From Lachnospira sp. UBA4346 (GTDB taxonomy: Bacteria > Bacillota > Clostridia > Lachnospirales > Lachnospiraceae): 18,506 nt of DNA. Of this stretch, positions 1 to 7,137 are shown one piece after another. Location: assembly GCA_002394205.1 (NCBI GenBank), contig DGTC01000031.1, positions 1 to 18,506 of the forward strand, written 5' to 3'. The position numbers were made by a program, and so were the translations under genes. The number at the start of each line of letters is the position of its first letter. Within the stretch, counting starts at the first letter, position 1. The notes under the pieces are model-generated. The model was given only the letters and a program-made list of their open reading frames with translations. It did no database searches and had not been told where the DNA came from.

Positions 1-30
1 TCTCTTCTTTGCAGATTTAATGTTAGCCAA
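1..30 (-). CDS. rpsT: 30S ribosomal protein S20, N-terminal fragment
   Basis: Only the first ten codons lie in the window. Read on the minus strand they give (M)ANIKSAKKR, the characteristic N-terminus of bacterial ribosomal protein S20, a primary binder of 16S rRNA. The start codon is UUG (bases 30-28). It is preceded by a strong GGAGGTG Shine-Dalgarno at 43-37 with a six-base spacer, so the weak start is paired with a strong ribosome site. No in-frame ATG lies between the Shine-Dalgarno and the Ala codon. E. coli rpsT also uses UUG, and its translation is autoregulated. Divergent placement next to gpr is common in Firmicutes. Identification is firm despite the short length; the rest of the gene is outside the window. 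Confidence 0.88.
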   Translation of the reverse strand, partial: MANIKSAKKR

Positions 31-125
31 TTTGAACACCTCCAAAATATGTTATAATTTCATTCATTTTTATGTGTTTTGCATTAAAGCCGGACACGGA
101 CGATCTAATGTAAACATACTCTTGT

Positions 126-154
126 ATCTTATATGATAAAGAAAATGATGTCAA
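126..154 (-). promoter_or_regulatory. sigma-A type promoter for rpsT
   Basis: On the minus strand TTGACA (154-149) is followed after 17 bases by TAAGAT (131-126). This matches the vegetative consensus well. Transcription would start near base 119, giving a 5' leader of about 90 bases before the UUG start of rpsT. Confidence 0.6.
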
Positions 155-295
155 TATTTTTTTGAAAATTTACATAAAAAATTATAATTTATACAAAATA
201 AAAACAGAATTCTTTTATGGAATCTAGATAAACATAGAAATATTACAGTTTATTGTACAGAAAATATCAGATGTTGTAAACATAAAGGAGTAAAA

Positions 296-1264
296 ATGAT
301 TTGGAAAAATAAAGAACAATTTCAGGCACGGACCGATCTGGCAGTAGAAATAAACCAACAGGTGAATCCCAATCAGGGCAGATTAAATGGAATAGATATA
401 TATACACAATATGCAGGAAAAGCATGCAATGAGTCGGCTTATGATGTAAAGCAGATAACGATAGAAATCAAAAATGAGCATGGAGCGCATTTGCTGAATC
501 GACCAATGGGGACATACATTACGATGGAAGCAGGAAGAATGTATGCATTAGAGGAGGATTTGCAGGATACAATTGTTGTAAATTTAACAAAAAATATTCA
601 AAAACTGCTTATGGGTATGGTGTACGATATAAAAAAATGTACCATTTTAGTTGTTGGGCTTGGAAATAGAACTGTAACAGCGGATGCATTAGGACCTGAA
701 GTAATACGGCAGCTGAATGTGGCAGATTATTTGCAAAAGGACGAAAATGCAGGGAGACTATATGCGATTTGTCCGGGGGTAAAAGCGCAGACCGGACTGG
801 AAACTGCAGATATTGTATCCGGAATTGTAAAACAGGCACATCCGGATGTGGTTATCGCAGTCGATGCCCTTGCAGCCAGAGATGTGAAGCGGTTGAATGC
901 TTCCATACAATTATCAGACAGGGGGATTCATCCTGGCTCAGGTGTTGGAAATCATCGAATGGGGCTGACACGGGAAACGATAGGTGTTCCGGTACTTGCT
1001 ATAGGAGTTCCTACCGTTGTAGACACAACAACCATCGTTTATGATGCATTGGAATTACTTGTTGAGAATTTATGTAAAGATGAAGAACTGGGGATTTTTA
1101 CCAGTATGTTACAGGATTATACACCGCGGGAACGTTATCGGCTCTATAAAGAGGAGCTGCCGGAAGAATTATCGGCGCTGTATGTGACACCGAAAGAAAT
1201 AGATGAGCAAATTGCAGCGATGGGCAAAGTGATTTCTGGGGCAATTCAAAAGCTGCTAGATTAA
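296..1264 (+). CDS. gpr: GPR germination protease (SASP-degrading spore endopeptidase)
   Basis: GPR is made in the forespore as an inactive zymogen. It cleaves the small acid-soluble proteins that coat spore DNA when the spore germinates. The 322-residue product has the family's signature after a short propeptide: ARTDLAVE at residues 11-18, where autoprocessing normally removes the segment before the RTDLA block. It then has VVGLGNRTVTADALGP (119-134) and VIAVDALAARD (186-196), which carry the two Asp residues of this atypical aspartate protease, and a Gly-rich GSGVGNHR (214-221). The ATG has AAAGGAG about five bases upstream. The propeptide is short (about 11 residues) and the protein is somewhat shorter than the Bacillus enzymes (about 370). 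It is followed after 73 bases by spoIIP, a classic Firmicute pairing. I could not identify a convincing sigma-F or sigma-G promoter upstream. Confidence 0.95.
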   Translation: MIWKNKEQFQARTDLAVEINQQVNPNQGRLNGIDIYTQYAGKACNESAYDVKQITIEIKNEHGAHLLNRPMGTYITMEAGRMYALEEDLQDTIVVNLTKNIQKLLMGMVYDIKKCTILVVGLGNRTVTADALGPEVIRQLNVADYLQKDENAGRLYAICPGVKAQTGLETADIVSGIVKQAHPDVVIAVDALAARDVKRLNASIQLSDRGIHPGSGVGNHRMGLTRETIGVPVLAIGVPTVVDTTTIVYDALELLVENLCKDEELGIFTSMLQDYTPRERYRLYKEELPEELSALYVTPKEIDEQIAAMGKVISGAIQKLLD

Positions 1265-1337
1265 AATTTAGTAATATATCGAAAATGATACGAATATAGT
1301 AGAAGGGAGTGGGGCAGAAGACAGATTGGAGGCAATG

Positions 1338-2597
1338 ATGAAATACAGATATAAATATTTAGCGGCTATACAAATTCTGGCTTTTGCGATGATTGGTGTG
1401 CTTTTGAGCAAAATGCATATGCAGGAAATTGTTTTGGATGAGCTGCATCATTTTATATTGGGTATCAGTCTTCCGTGTTATAGATATATGATAGAAGATG
1501 CACCACAGGAAGATTTCATCCCAACGGGATTCATCAATCATATTTATCCAATCAATGAATATTTGCTATCGAATGAAAGTTATGGGGAACAGGATGAATT
1601 TCCTTTGTATATGAACAAAACAATTGCCACCGGAAATTATATAGAGCCAACGGAAAAAACGGCAGATAATAATGACATAATGCAGACAGAATATACAGCG
1701 ATGCAGACGGATGAAAGTTCGGTGAACAGGCAGGTTGTTGCTGCAGAGACAACTGCGCATACTCAAAATATTTCAGAAGGAATTATTCATCGCCAGGAAC
1801 GGACGGGAACATTGTATACAAAGCAACAGTTGTCAGATTACCAGTTCACACATGATAAATTCTATACAATTACATCAATTACATCATTGACACCGGAAAT
1901 TTTCAGACCATCAGAATTTCTAGATTATGATATGCGTGTATCTAAAGACGATCCCACAAAACCGCAGATTCTTATTTTTCATACACATTCACAGGAAGCA
2001 TTTGCAGATTCTGTAGAGGGAGATGTTGATACGACAATTGTAGGTGTTGGAAATTATCTGACACAGCTTTTGACAGAGCAATACGGGTATAGTGTATTTC
2101 ATGACACAAGTGTGTATGATTATGTAGATGGAAAATTAGATCGAAGTAAAGCGTATACCTACGCAGAGGAGGGAATTGCAAAAATATTAGAAGAAAATCC
2201 ATCTATTCAGGTAGTGATTGATCTGCATCGGGATGGTGTGGCAGATACGACGCATCTTGTTACGAATGTGGATGGTAAAGAGATGGCACAGGTAATGTTA
2301 TTTAACGGATTAAGTTATAGTAATCTAAAAGGTAATATTGGATATTTGTATAATCCATATAGGGATGAAAATCTGGCAATGAGCCTGCAGCTTCGGCTGT
2401 TAGGAGATGCATATTATCCGGGTTTTCTGCGTAGAAATTATATTAATGCATATCGTTATTGCTTACATGAACGGGGAAAATCAATGCTAATAGAAGCGGG
2501 AGCACAGACGAATACCGTTCAGGAAGAAAAAAATGCAATGGAACCATTAGCAGATATTTTAGATAAGTTATTACAAGGTGAGAAAGCATATGAGTAA
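1338..2597 (+). CDS. spoIIP: SpoIIP, engulfment peptidoglycan amidase/endopeptidase
   Basis: SpoIIP works with SpoIID and SpoIIM in the mother-cell membrane. It degrades septal peptidoglycan to drive forespore engulfment. The product (419 residues) begins MKYRYKYLAAIQ and has a hydrophobic membrane anchor at about residues 6-25. A long variable linker follows to about residue 200. The SpoIIP catalytic domain contains FHTHSQEAF, the conserved VGNYL segment, VIDLHRDGV and, near the end, MLIEAGAQTNT; the His and Glu residues are the expected zinc ligands. The frame could open at a TTG at 1326. However, GGAGG at 1328-1332 lies inside that extension and is spaced five bases from ATG 1338, so 1338 is preferred. 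It follows gpr, probably as a sporulation unit. No terminator is evident after it. Confidence 0.92.
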   Translation: MKYRYKYLAAIQILAFAMIGVLLSKMHMQEIVLDELHHFILGISLPCYRYMIEDAPQEDFIPTGFINHIYPINEYLLSNESYGEQDEFPLYMNKTIATGNYIEPTEKTADNNDIMQTEYTAMQTDESSVNRQVVAAETTAHTQNISEGIIHRQERTGTLYTKQQLSDYQFTHDKFYTITSITSLTPEIFRPSEFLDYDMRVSKDDPTKPQILIFHTHSQEAFADSVEGDVDTTIVGVGNYLTQLLTEQYGYSVFHDTSVYDYVDGKLDRSKAYTYAEEGIAKILEENPSIQVVIDLHRDGVADTTHLVTNVDGKEMAQVMLFNGLSYSNLKGNIGYLYNPYRDENLAMSLQLRLLGDAYYPGFLRRNYINAYRYCLHERGKSMLIEAGAQTNTVQEEKNAMEPLADILDKLLQGEKAYE

Positions 2598-2618
2598 CAT
2601 GAAATAAAAGGATAGGAT

Positions 2619-2647
2619 TTGACTTTTTTGCAAGAGAAGAATATTAT
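2619..2647 (+). promoter_or_regulatory. sigma-A type promoter for pepD-like gene
   Basis: TTGACT (2619-2624), 17-base spacer, TATTAT (2642-2647). It lies in the 105-base gap after spoIIP, separating the vegetative dipeptidase gene from the sporulation genes. Confidence 0.6.
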
Positions 2648-2702
2648 ATATGATAATTATACTAGCTAGGCAGATAGAAATATTTGCAGAATGGAGAACC
2701 AA

Positions 2703-4157
2703 ATGATATTAGAAAATGTACAACCCGTAGAAGTATTTCGTTATTTTGAAGAAATCTGTGCAATTCCGCACGGCTCAAGAAATGTAGAAAAAATTAGTGC
2801 GTATCTTGTAAATTTTGCAAAAGAGCATCAGTTAAAATATCGTCAGGATGAGAATCTGAATGTGATTATTTGGAAAGATGCAACAAAGGGTCATGAAAAT
2901 GAAAAGACTGTAATTTTGCAGGGACACATGGATATGGTTGCAGTAAAAGAATCCGGCTGTGACAAAGATATGGACAAGGAAGGTCTTGATTTAGTTGTAG
3001 ATGGGGATTTTGTTAAGGCAAAGCAGACATCGCTTGGTGGAGATGATGGAATTGCCGTAGCTTATGCATTGGCAGTCCTTGCTTCTGATACGATTGAGCA
3101 TCCTGCACTTGAAGTTCTTGTAACGGTAGATGAAGAAATTGGTATGCTTGGTGCAGTTGCACTTGATACATCTGATTTACATGGTGCAGTTATGTTAAAT
3201 ATGGATTCAGAAGAAGAAGGAATCTTAACAGCAGGCTGTGCAGGCGGAGCACTTGTAGAAGGATATATTCCAGTGACAAAATCAGATATTACAGGGTATG
3301 CGGTAACATTAAAAATTGATGGACTTACAGGTGGTCATTCAGGGGTTGATATTATTTATCAGCGTGCCAATGCGAATGTTCTTGCAGGTCGCATCCTGAG
3401 TATGCTTGATAAAGATGTTCAGTATGGCTTATGTGATATTAATGGTGGTGAAAAAGATAATGTAATTACCATGAATAATATAATGCATCTGGTTGTTGAG
3501 AAGGAAGATGTAGAGAACTTTAAGAATACGATGGACAAGCTGACAAAGGAAATATGCTCTGAATATGAAAAAACAGATGCGGATATTTCTATTACGTATG
3601 AAATGGCATCAGATATTACAACACAGAAAGCATTTACACAGGCAGTAACAACAAAACTTATTATGGCAATGGTTATGGAACCTTACGGTGTTCAGAAAAT
3701 GAGTAATGATATTGAGGGGCTTGTTCAGACTTCTGATAACCTTGGTATTGTAGAGACATTGGATGAAAGTGTAAAGTTGGCTTATTCTGTAAGAAGTTCC
3801 GTAGACAGTGAAAAGGAATGGCTTATTGATAAGATTGTGGATTTTATTGAGTTTCTTGGGGGAGCCTGTGAGATTTCAGGCAGATATCCGTCTTGGGAAT
3901 ATCAGAGTGAATCAGCACTTCGTGATATGATGGTTCGTGAATATACAAAGATTTATGGAGAAGCACCGGTTGTTAATACGATTCATGCAGGTTTGGAATG
4001 TGGTGTTATTGCAGATAAGATTGCAGGACTTGACTGCATTTCATTCGGACCGGATATTTTAGAAGTACATTCAACAAGAGAACGATTGAATATTGCATCT
4101 GTAGAAAGAACCTGGAAGTTTTTACTTGCAGTACTTGCAAATATGTCAGATGTATAA
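2703..4157 (+). CDS. pepD: Aminoacyl-histidine dipeptidase, PepD type (peptidase family M20C)
   Basis: This is a cytosolic di-zinc exopeptidase that hydrolyses Xaa-His and other dipeptides for amino-acid salvage. At 484 residues it matches the usual length of PepD (about 485). M20 motifs are in the expected order: GHMDMV (His75, Asp77), LGGDDGIA (111-118, bridging Asp), VDEEIGMLGA (142-151, catalytic and metal Glu), NMDSEEEG (166-173, metal Asp), a GGHSG segment in the lid/dimer domain, and a C-terminal EVHSTRERL that supplies the last His. ATG 2691 is an alternative start. It lacks a Shine-Dalgarno, and GGAG at 2693-2696 sits six bases before ATG 2703, which I take as the start. The gene is a single-gene unit between its own promoter and terminator. 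There is no signal peptide. Confidence 0.92.
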   Translation: MILENVQPVEVFRYFEEICAIPHGSRNVEKISAYLVNFAKEHQLKYRQDENLNVIIWKDATKGHENEKTVILQGHMDMVAVKESGCDKDMDKEGLDLVVDGDFVKAKQTSLGGDDGIAVAYALAVLASDTIEHPALEVLVTVDEEIGMLGAVALDTSDLHGAVMLNMDSEEEGILTAGCAGGALVEGYIPVTKSDITGYAVTLKIDGLTGGHSGVDIIYQRANANVLAGRILSMLDKDVQYGLCDINGGEKDNVITMNNIMHLVVEKEDVENFKNTMDKLTKEICSEYEKTDADISITYEMASDITTQKAFTQAVTTKLIMAMVMEPYGVQKMSNDIEGLVQTSDNLGIVETLDESVKLAYSVRSSVDSEKEWLIDKIVDFIEFLGGACEISGRYPSWEYQSESALRDMMVREYTKIYGEAPVVNTIHAGLECGVIADKIAGLDCISFGPDILEVHSTRERLNIASVERTWKFLLAVLANMSDV

Positions 4158-4193
4158 AACGTTTTATTTTTATAAGTTACTATGAATATAAAG

Positions 4194-4257
4194 AAAATGG
4201 TATTTAGGTACTTCATTTGGTTTCGTAGATGAAGTAATCTGAGTACCATTTTTTTGT
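4194..4257 (+). terminator. Rho-independent terminator after pepD
   Basis: The inverted repeat has an outer arm AATGGTA (4196-4202) pairing with TACCATT (4244-4250) and an inner arm TACTTCAT (4209-4216) pairing with ATGAAGTA (4229-4236). A run of T residues follows. The A-run before the left arm could give partial function in the other direction. Confidence 0.75.
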
Positions 4258-4367
4258 TATATGAAAAAAATTTAGGATAAATTTCTCAATAATATTATAA
4301 ATCAAGCAAGGGAATTTCTATAAGAATACAATTAGTCTTGTATATATTTTAAAAATATAAAAAATAT

Positions 4368-4396
4368 TTGACAAATGATAAAATGTTTGATATAGT
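4368..4396 (+). promoter_or_regulatory. near-consensus sigma-A promoter for the DUF5688 gene
   Basis: TTGACA (4368-4373), 17-base spacer, TATAGT (4391-4396). One mismatch from the ideal promoter in total. The predicted leader is about 68 bases. The remainder of the 4158-4470 interval holds the pepD terminator and very AT-rich sequence (4258-4367) in which I see nothing else. Confidence 0.75.
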
Positions 4397-4470
4397 ATCT
4401 TTATCACAGCAAAAATATATTTTATATTGTACTGGAATTAAATAAAGCGGCTGTGAAAGAGGAGGTTTTA

Positions 4471-5361
4471 ATGAATTATGAGAATTTTTTGCAATGTATG
4501 CAGGAACGCATACAAAAACAAGTGCACGATGGGTGTACAGTTACTTTAAATCACGTTATTAAAAATAATGGATGTGAATTAGACGGACTTGTTATTATGG
4601 AAAAGGGACGAAATGTTGCTCCAACCATATATTTAAATGCATTTTATGAGGCTTATGAAAATGGAATGTACATCGAAGATATTATTCATAAAATTCTACA
4701 AGTTTACATGGAAAATAAAGATAAAATTAATGTGAATCCTGAATTTTTTACAGATTATGAAAGCGTTCGATACAGAATAGCGTATAAGTTGATTCATTAT
4801 GAACAGAATACAAAGTTATTAGAGGTCGTTCCACATAGAAGATTTTTAGATCTTGCAATTGTTTATTATTGTATGATTGAGCAGTTTGAAGATATAAATG
4901 CAACGGCACTTATTTATAATACACATATGACACACTGGGGAATAACAGAAGAAGAGTTGTATGAAACAGCACATCGTAATTCTCCAAACATTTTAAAAAG
5001 TGTATTAAGACCAATGTCTGCCATTATTGATAATATTGTAGAATCATCGGAGCAAGAGGATTTCTTGCAATTAGAATCGGAAGAGATGTATGTATTAACA
5101 AACGAGTCTAAATTACATGGTGCATCTTGTATTCTATATGAAGGGTTGTTAAAAAACCTGTCTGATTATGTAAATAAAGATTTATATATCTTACCATCCT
5201 CAATTCATGAGGTAATTATTGTTCCCAAACACGAATGTTATACAAAAGCAGAATTAGAAGATATGGTATGTGAAGTGAATACAGAAAATGTATCTACAGA
5301 TGAGGTACTGTCTAATCATGTGTATACATATCATAGAAAATCCAATTTAATTACATTATAG
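4471..5361 (+). CDS. DUF5688 family protein, function unknown
   Basis: The 296-residue product resembles the DUF5688 family, which I know mainly from Lachnospiraceae and related gut Clostridia. The family features are seen here: an N-terminal MNYENFLQCMQERIQKQV helix, the NHVIKNNGCELDGLVI segment (about 25-40), NVAPTIYLNAFYEAYENG (about 48-65), and a C-terminal VSTDEVLSNHVYTYHR block. There are no transmembrane segments, no signal peptide and no obvious catalytic motif, so it is probably cytosolic. A GTG at 4453 would extend it by six residues. GGAGG at 4461-4465 lies five bases before ATG 4471, which is clearly the better start. It has a strong promoter and no clear terminator before the next gene's promoter. 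Its biochemical role is not known. Confidence 0.8.
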   Translation: MNYENFLQCMQERIQKQVHDGCTVTLNHVIKNNGCELDGLVIMEKGRNVAPTIYLNAFYEAYENGMYIEDIIHKILQVYMENKDKINVNPEFFTDYESVRYRIAYKLIHYEQNTKLLEVVPHRRFLDLAIVYYCMIEQFEDINATALIYNTHMTHWGITEEELYETAHRNSPNILKSVLRPMSAIIDNIVESSEQEDFLQLESEEMYVLTNESKLHGASCILYEGLLKNLSDYVNKDLYILPSSIHEVIIVPKHECYTKAELEDMVCEVNTENVSTDEVLSNHVYTYHRKSNLITL

Positions 5362-5403
5362 ATATATGCATAAAATTTTGATACAAATTAAAGAAGGGTA
5401 AAA

Positions 5404-5437
5404 AGCTGTCAATTGATATATATATTGTTGACAAGCT
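5404..5437. promoter_or_regulatory. imperfect inverted repeat overlapping the -35 box of the coiled-coil gene
   Basis: The left arm AGCTGTCAA (5404-5412) mirrors the right arm TTGACAAGCT (5428-5437), with one extra A in the right arm. The right arm contains the TTGACA -35 hexamer. There is no T-run, so a terminator is unlikely. An operator is possible but unproven. Confidence 0.35.
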
Positions 5438-5457
5438 GAATTACTAGTTTATATAAT
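5428..5457 (+). promoter_or_regulatory. consensus sigma-A promoter for the coiled-coil gene
   Basis: Perfect TTGACA (5428-5433) and perfect TATAAT (5452-5457) with an 18-base spacer. Both hexamers are ideal, so a strong constitutive or repressor-controlled promoter is expected. Confidence 0.75.
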
Positions 5458-5496
5458 TAAGAAAAATGGAGTGAATATGGAGGAAAGGAGAAAACA

Positions 5497-5997
5497 ATGA
5501 CAGATCATGAAATGTTGCAGGAAATATATAAACAAGTTAATGCATTGAGGGATGAAATGAAACGTTCAAATGATTCATTAAGAACGGAATTAGAGAAAAA
5601 AATCGAAAATTCAAATAATGAATTAAGAGCGGACATGGAAAAATCTTACAATGAATTGAGAGAAGAAATGAAACGTTCAAATGATGAATTAAGAGCGGAC
5701 ATGGAAAAATCTTACAATGAATTGAGAGAAGAAATAAAGCGTTCAAATAATGAATTGAGAGAAGAAATAAAAACTACAAAACAGGATTTGCAGGAGCAGA
5801 TTTCAGATATTCAACTTACATTAGAGAATGATGTATTTAAGAATATTAAGATTATCGCAGAAGGGCATTTAGGACTTGCAAATAAGTTAGATGATGCAGT
5901 TAAAATTGATAATGAAAAGGAAATTTTAATGATTCGTGTTAATTATATGGAGAAAGACATTGCAAAAATGAAAAAACAGATTGAGAAAATGAAATAA
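5497..5997 (+). CDS. Small repetitive coiled-coil protein, unknown function
   Basis: This 166-residue charged protein has AAGGAG six bases before its ATG. Residues about 20-95 are built from 11-residue units such as NELRADMEKSY, NELREEMKRSN, DELRADMEKSY, NELREEIKRSN and NELREEIKTTK. That is a hendecad spacing typical of a long, parallel alpha-helical coiled coil. The rest (about 96-166) contains ENDVFKNIKIIAEGHLGLANKLD followed by a second heptad-like region ending in Lys-rich helix. This C-terminal module occurs in many small uncharacterised Firmicute proteins. There is no signal peptide or membrane segment, and the protein is probably oligomeric. It is a monocistronic unit with an ideal promoter and a perfect terminator. 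Part of the repeat is identical at DNA level (see the repeat entry). I do not assign a function. Confidence 0.72.
   Translation: MTDHEMLQEIYKQVNALRDEMKRSNDSLRTELEKKIENSNNELRADMEKSYNELREEMKRSNDELRADMEKSYNELREEIKRSNNELREEIKTTKQDLQEQISDIQLTLENDVFKNIKIIAEGHLGLANKLDDAVKIDNEKEILMIRVNYMEKDIAKMKKQIEKMK
5619..5756 (+). repeat. 66-bp in-frame tandem repeat inside the coiled-coil gene
   Basis: Bases 5619-5669 and 5685-5735 are identical over 51 bases at a 66-base offset, and the similarity continues with a few substitutions to about 5756 and beyond into a third partial copy. The period equals 22 codons (two 11-residue units), so gain or loss of a copy keeps the reading frame. The near-identity at synonymous positions points to recent duplication. 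Confidence 0.85.
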
Positions 5998-6024
5998 CAT
6001 TTTATAGAACAAGTGTTTTGTAGT

Positions 6025-6075
6025 AAAAAGGCAACACATTTACGATATATCAATAAATGTGTTGCCTAATTTTTG
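6025..6075 (+). terminator. perfect Rho-independent terminator, probably bidirectional
   Basis: GGCAACACATTTA (6030-6042) pairs perfectly with TAAATGTGTTGCC (6054-6066) around an 11-base loop. TAATTTTT follows downstream. Five A residues before the left arm give a T-run on the minus strand. It can therefore end both the coiled-coil gene and the oppositely oriented tRNA-Arg transcript. Confidence 0.88.
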
Positions 6076-6165
6076 TAATGGATATGTTGTATTTCATATA
6101 AAACAAAACATATTATGCCAATGCGATAAGTGTTATTGTTTTATTGCTTTAAAATATAATAAAAG

Positions 6166-6238
6166 TGCACATGGAGAGATTCGAACTCTTGACCTTTCGC
6201 TCCGGAGGCGAACGCTCTATCCACTGAGCTACATGTGC
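6166..6238 (-). tRNA. tRNA-Arg (anticodon CCG)
   Basis: The 73-base cloverleaf reads on the minus strand. Acceptor arm GCACATG pairs with CATGTGC, and the D arm is GCTC/GAGC with loop AGTGGATA. The anticodon stem TTCGC/GCGAA has loop CTCCGGA (anticodon CCG, decoding CGG). The variable loop is AGGTC, the T loop TTCGAAT, and the discriminator base is A. The outermost T-stem pair is an A-C mismatch. The 3' CCA is not encoded, so it must be added by tRNA nucleotidyltransferase. The acceptor sequence is extended by two further complementary flanking bases. It is a single tRNA, not part of a cluster. Confidence 0.95.
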
Positions 6239-6249
6239 ACACCTCTTAT

Positions 6250-6278
6250 ATAATACAATAAAATTCTGAATTAAGCAA
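6250..6278 (-). promoter_or_regulatory. promoter for tRNA-Arg
   Basis: On the minus strand TTGCTT (6278-6273), 17-base spacer, TATTAT (6255-6250). It lies directly upstream of the tRNA and back-to-back with the promoter of the pseudouridine synthase gene. Confidence 0.55.
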
Positions 6279-6286
6279 TGGAATAA

Positions 6287-6315
6287 TTGAATTTATTTTT
6301 ATTTTTTGATAGAAT
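6287..6315 (+). promoter_or_regulatory. promoter for the rluF-like gene
   Basis: TTGAAT (6287-6292), 17-base spacer, TAGAAT (6310-6315). The predicted leader is about 36 bases. It probably also drives ligA, since no terminator separates the two genes. Confidence 0.55.
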
Positions 6316-6357
6316 ATATGTTTGATATAAACAAGACAAACTTCGAATGGAGAGTAT

Positions 6358-7059
6358 ATGGAAATACGTATTAATAAATATCTCAGTGAAGCAGGCGTTT
6401 GTTCCAGAAGAGAAGCCGATCGACTTTTGCAGCAGGGAAGAGTACGAATAGATGATGAACTGGCACAGATGGGGAGTAAAGTAACAGATGGTCAGACGGT
6501 ATATGTGGATGGATGTGCAATTGCCTTAGAGGAAGAGGATATCTTGTTGGTATTTAATAAGCCGGTAGGAATTGTATGTACTACAACAGATAAACAGGGA
6601 AAAAATAATATTGTGGATTATATTGGATACCCTAAAAGAATTTATCCAATTGGCCGTCTTGACAAGGATTCGAATGGACTGATTTTGATGACGAATAATG
6701 GAGAGATTTCAGATAAAATTCTTCGTTCAGTAAACGGACACGAAAAAGAATATGTAGTAACTGTAAATAAAGATATTGATACAACATTTATAAAAAAAAT
6801 GTCCGGTGGATTATATTTAAAAGAATTAGAGCGTACAACAAAGCCGTGCAAGGTTTATAAAGAAGGTAAAAGAACATTTAGAATTGTTTTGACGCAAGGT
6901 CTGAACAGACAGATTCGCCGAATGTGTGAAACATTAGGGTATCGTGTAATGAAGTTGGAACGTATTCGCATTATGAATATTTTGTTGGGAGATTTACCAG
7001 AAGGAAGCTACCGCGACGTAACTCCACAGGAATATGAAGATTTGAAGAAGCAATTATAA
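6358..7059 (+). CDS. rluF: 23S rRNA pseudouridine synthase, RluF-like (RsuA family)
   Basis: This enzyme isomerises a specific uridine in rRNA to pseudouridine. The 233-residue product has an N-terminal S4 RNA-binding domain (IRINKYLSEAGVCSRREADR, residues 3-22 onward to about 55). An RsuA/RluB/E/F catalytic domain follows with YPIGRLDKDSNGLILMTNNG (96-115), in which Asp102 is the expected nucleophile. EKEYVVTV, the QGLNRQIRRMC segment and KLERIRIMN follow. The D-K-D-S-N/Q-G version of motif II and the HEKEY and RIMN blocks resemble E. coli RluF (23S U2604) more than RsuA or RluB. The exact target base is inferred, not shown. GGAG lies five bases before the ATG. It is cytosolic and is followed by ligA after 78 bases. 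Confidence 0.85.
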   Translation: MEIRINKYLSEAGVCSRREADRLLQQGRVRIDDELAQMGSKVTDGQTVYVDGCAIALEEEDILLVFNKPVGIVCTTTDKQGKNNIVDYIGYPKRIYPIGRLDKDSNGLILMTNNGEISDKILRSVNGHEKEYVVTVNKDIDTTFIKKMSGGLYLKELERTTKPCKVYKEGKRTFRIVLTQGLNRQIRRMCETLGYRVMKLERIRIMNILLGDLPEGSYRDVTPQEYEDLKKQL

Positions 7060-7137
7060 ATATAACAGATTTCGTGTATTGCTGATAGGTCAGAGAGATA
7101 ATGATAAAAGGAAATAAAAGAATGGAGTAGTAATTGT

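Noticed and set aside
180..295. Possible sigma-F or sigma-G promoter for gpr
   Set aside because: CATA-type -10 candidates exist (for example CATAGAA near 235), but no G-ATR-type -35 sits at the right distance, so none is called.
1265..1337. GATACGAA near 1287 as a sigma-E -10 box for spoIIP
   Set aside because: The only plausible -35-like stretch is about nine bases away, far short of the 14-15 base spacing sigma-E needs.
5537..5746. Open frame on the minus strand of the coiled-coil gene
   Set aside because: It is a shadow of the tandem repeat in the real gene and has no ribosome site or plausible composition.
6059..6253. A 64-codon open frame on the plus strand across the tRNA-Arg gene
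   Set aside because: It is the antisense translation of the tRNA (a GEIRTLDLSLRRRTLYPLSYM type product, a well-known spurious protein), and it begins inside the upstream terminator.
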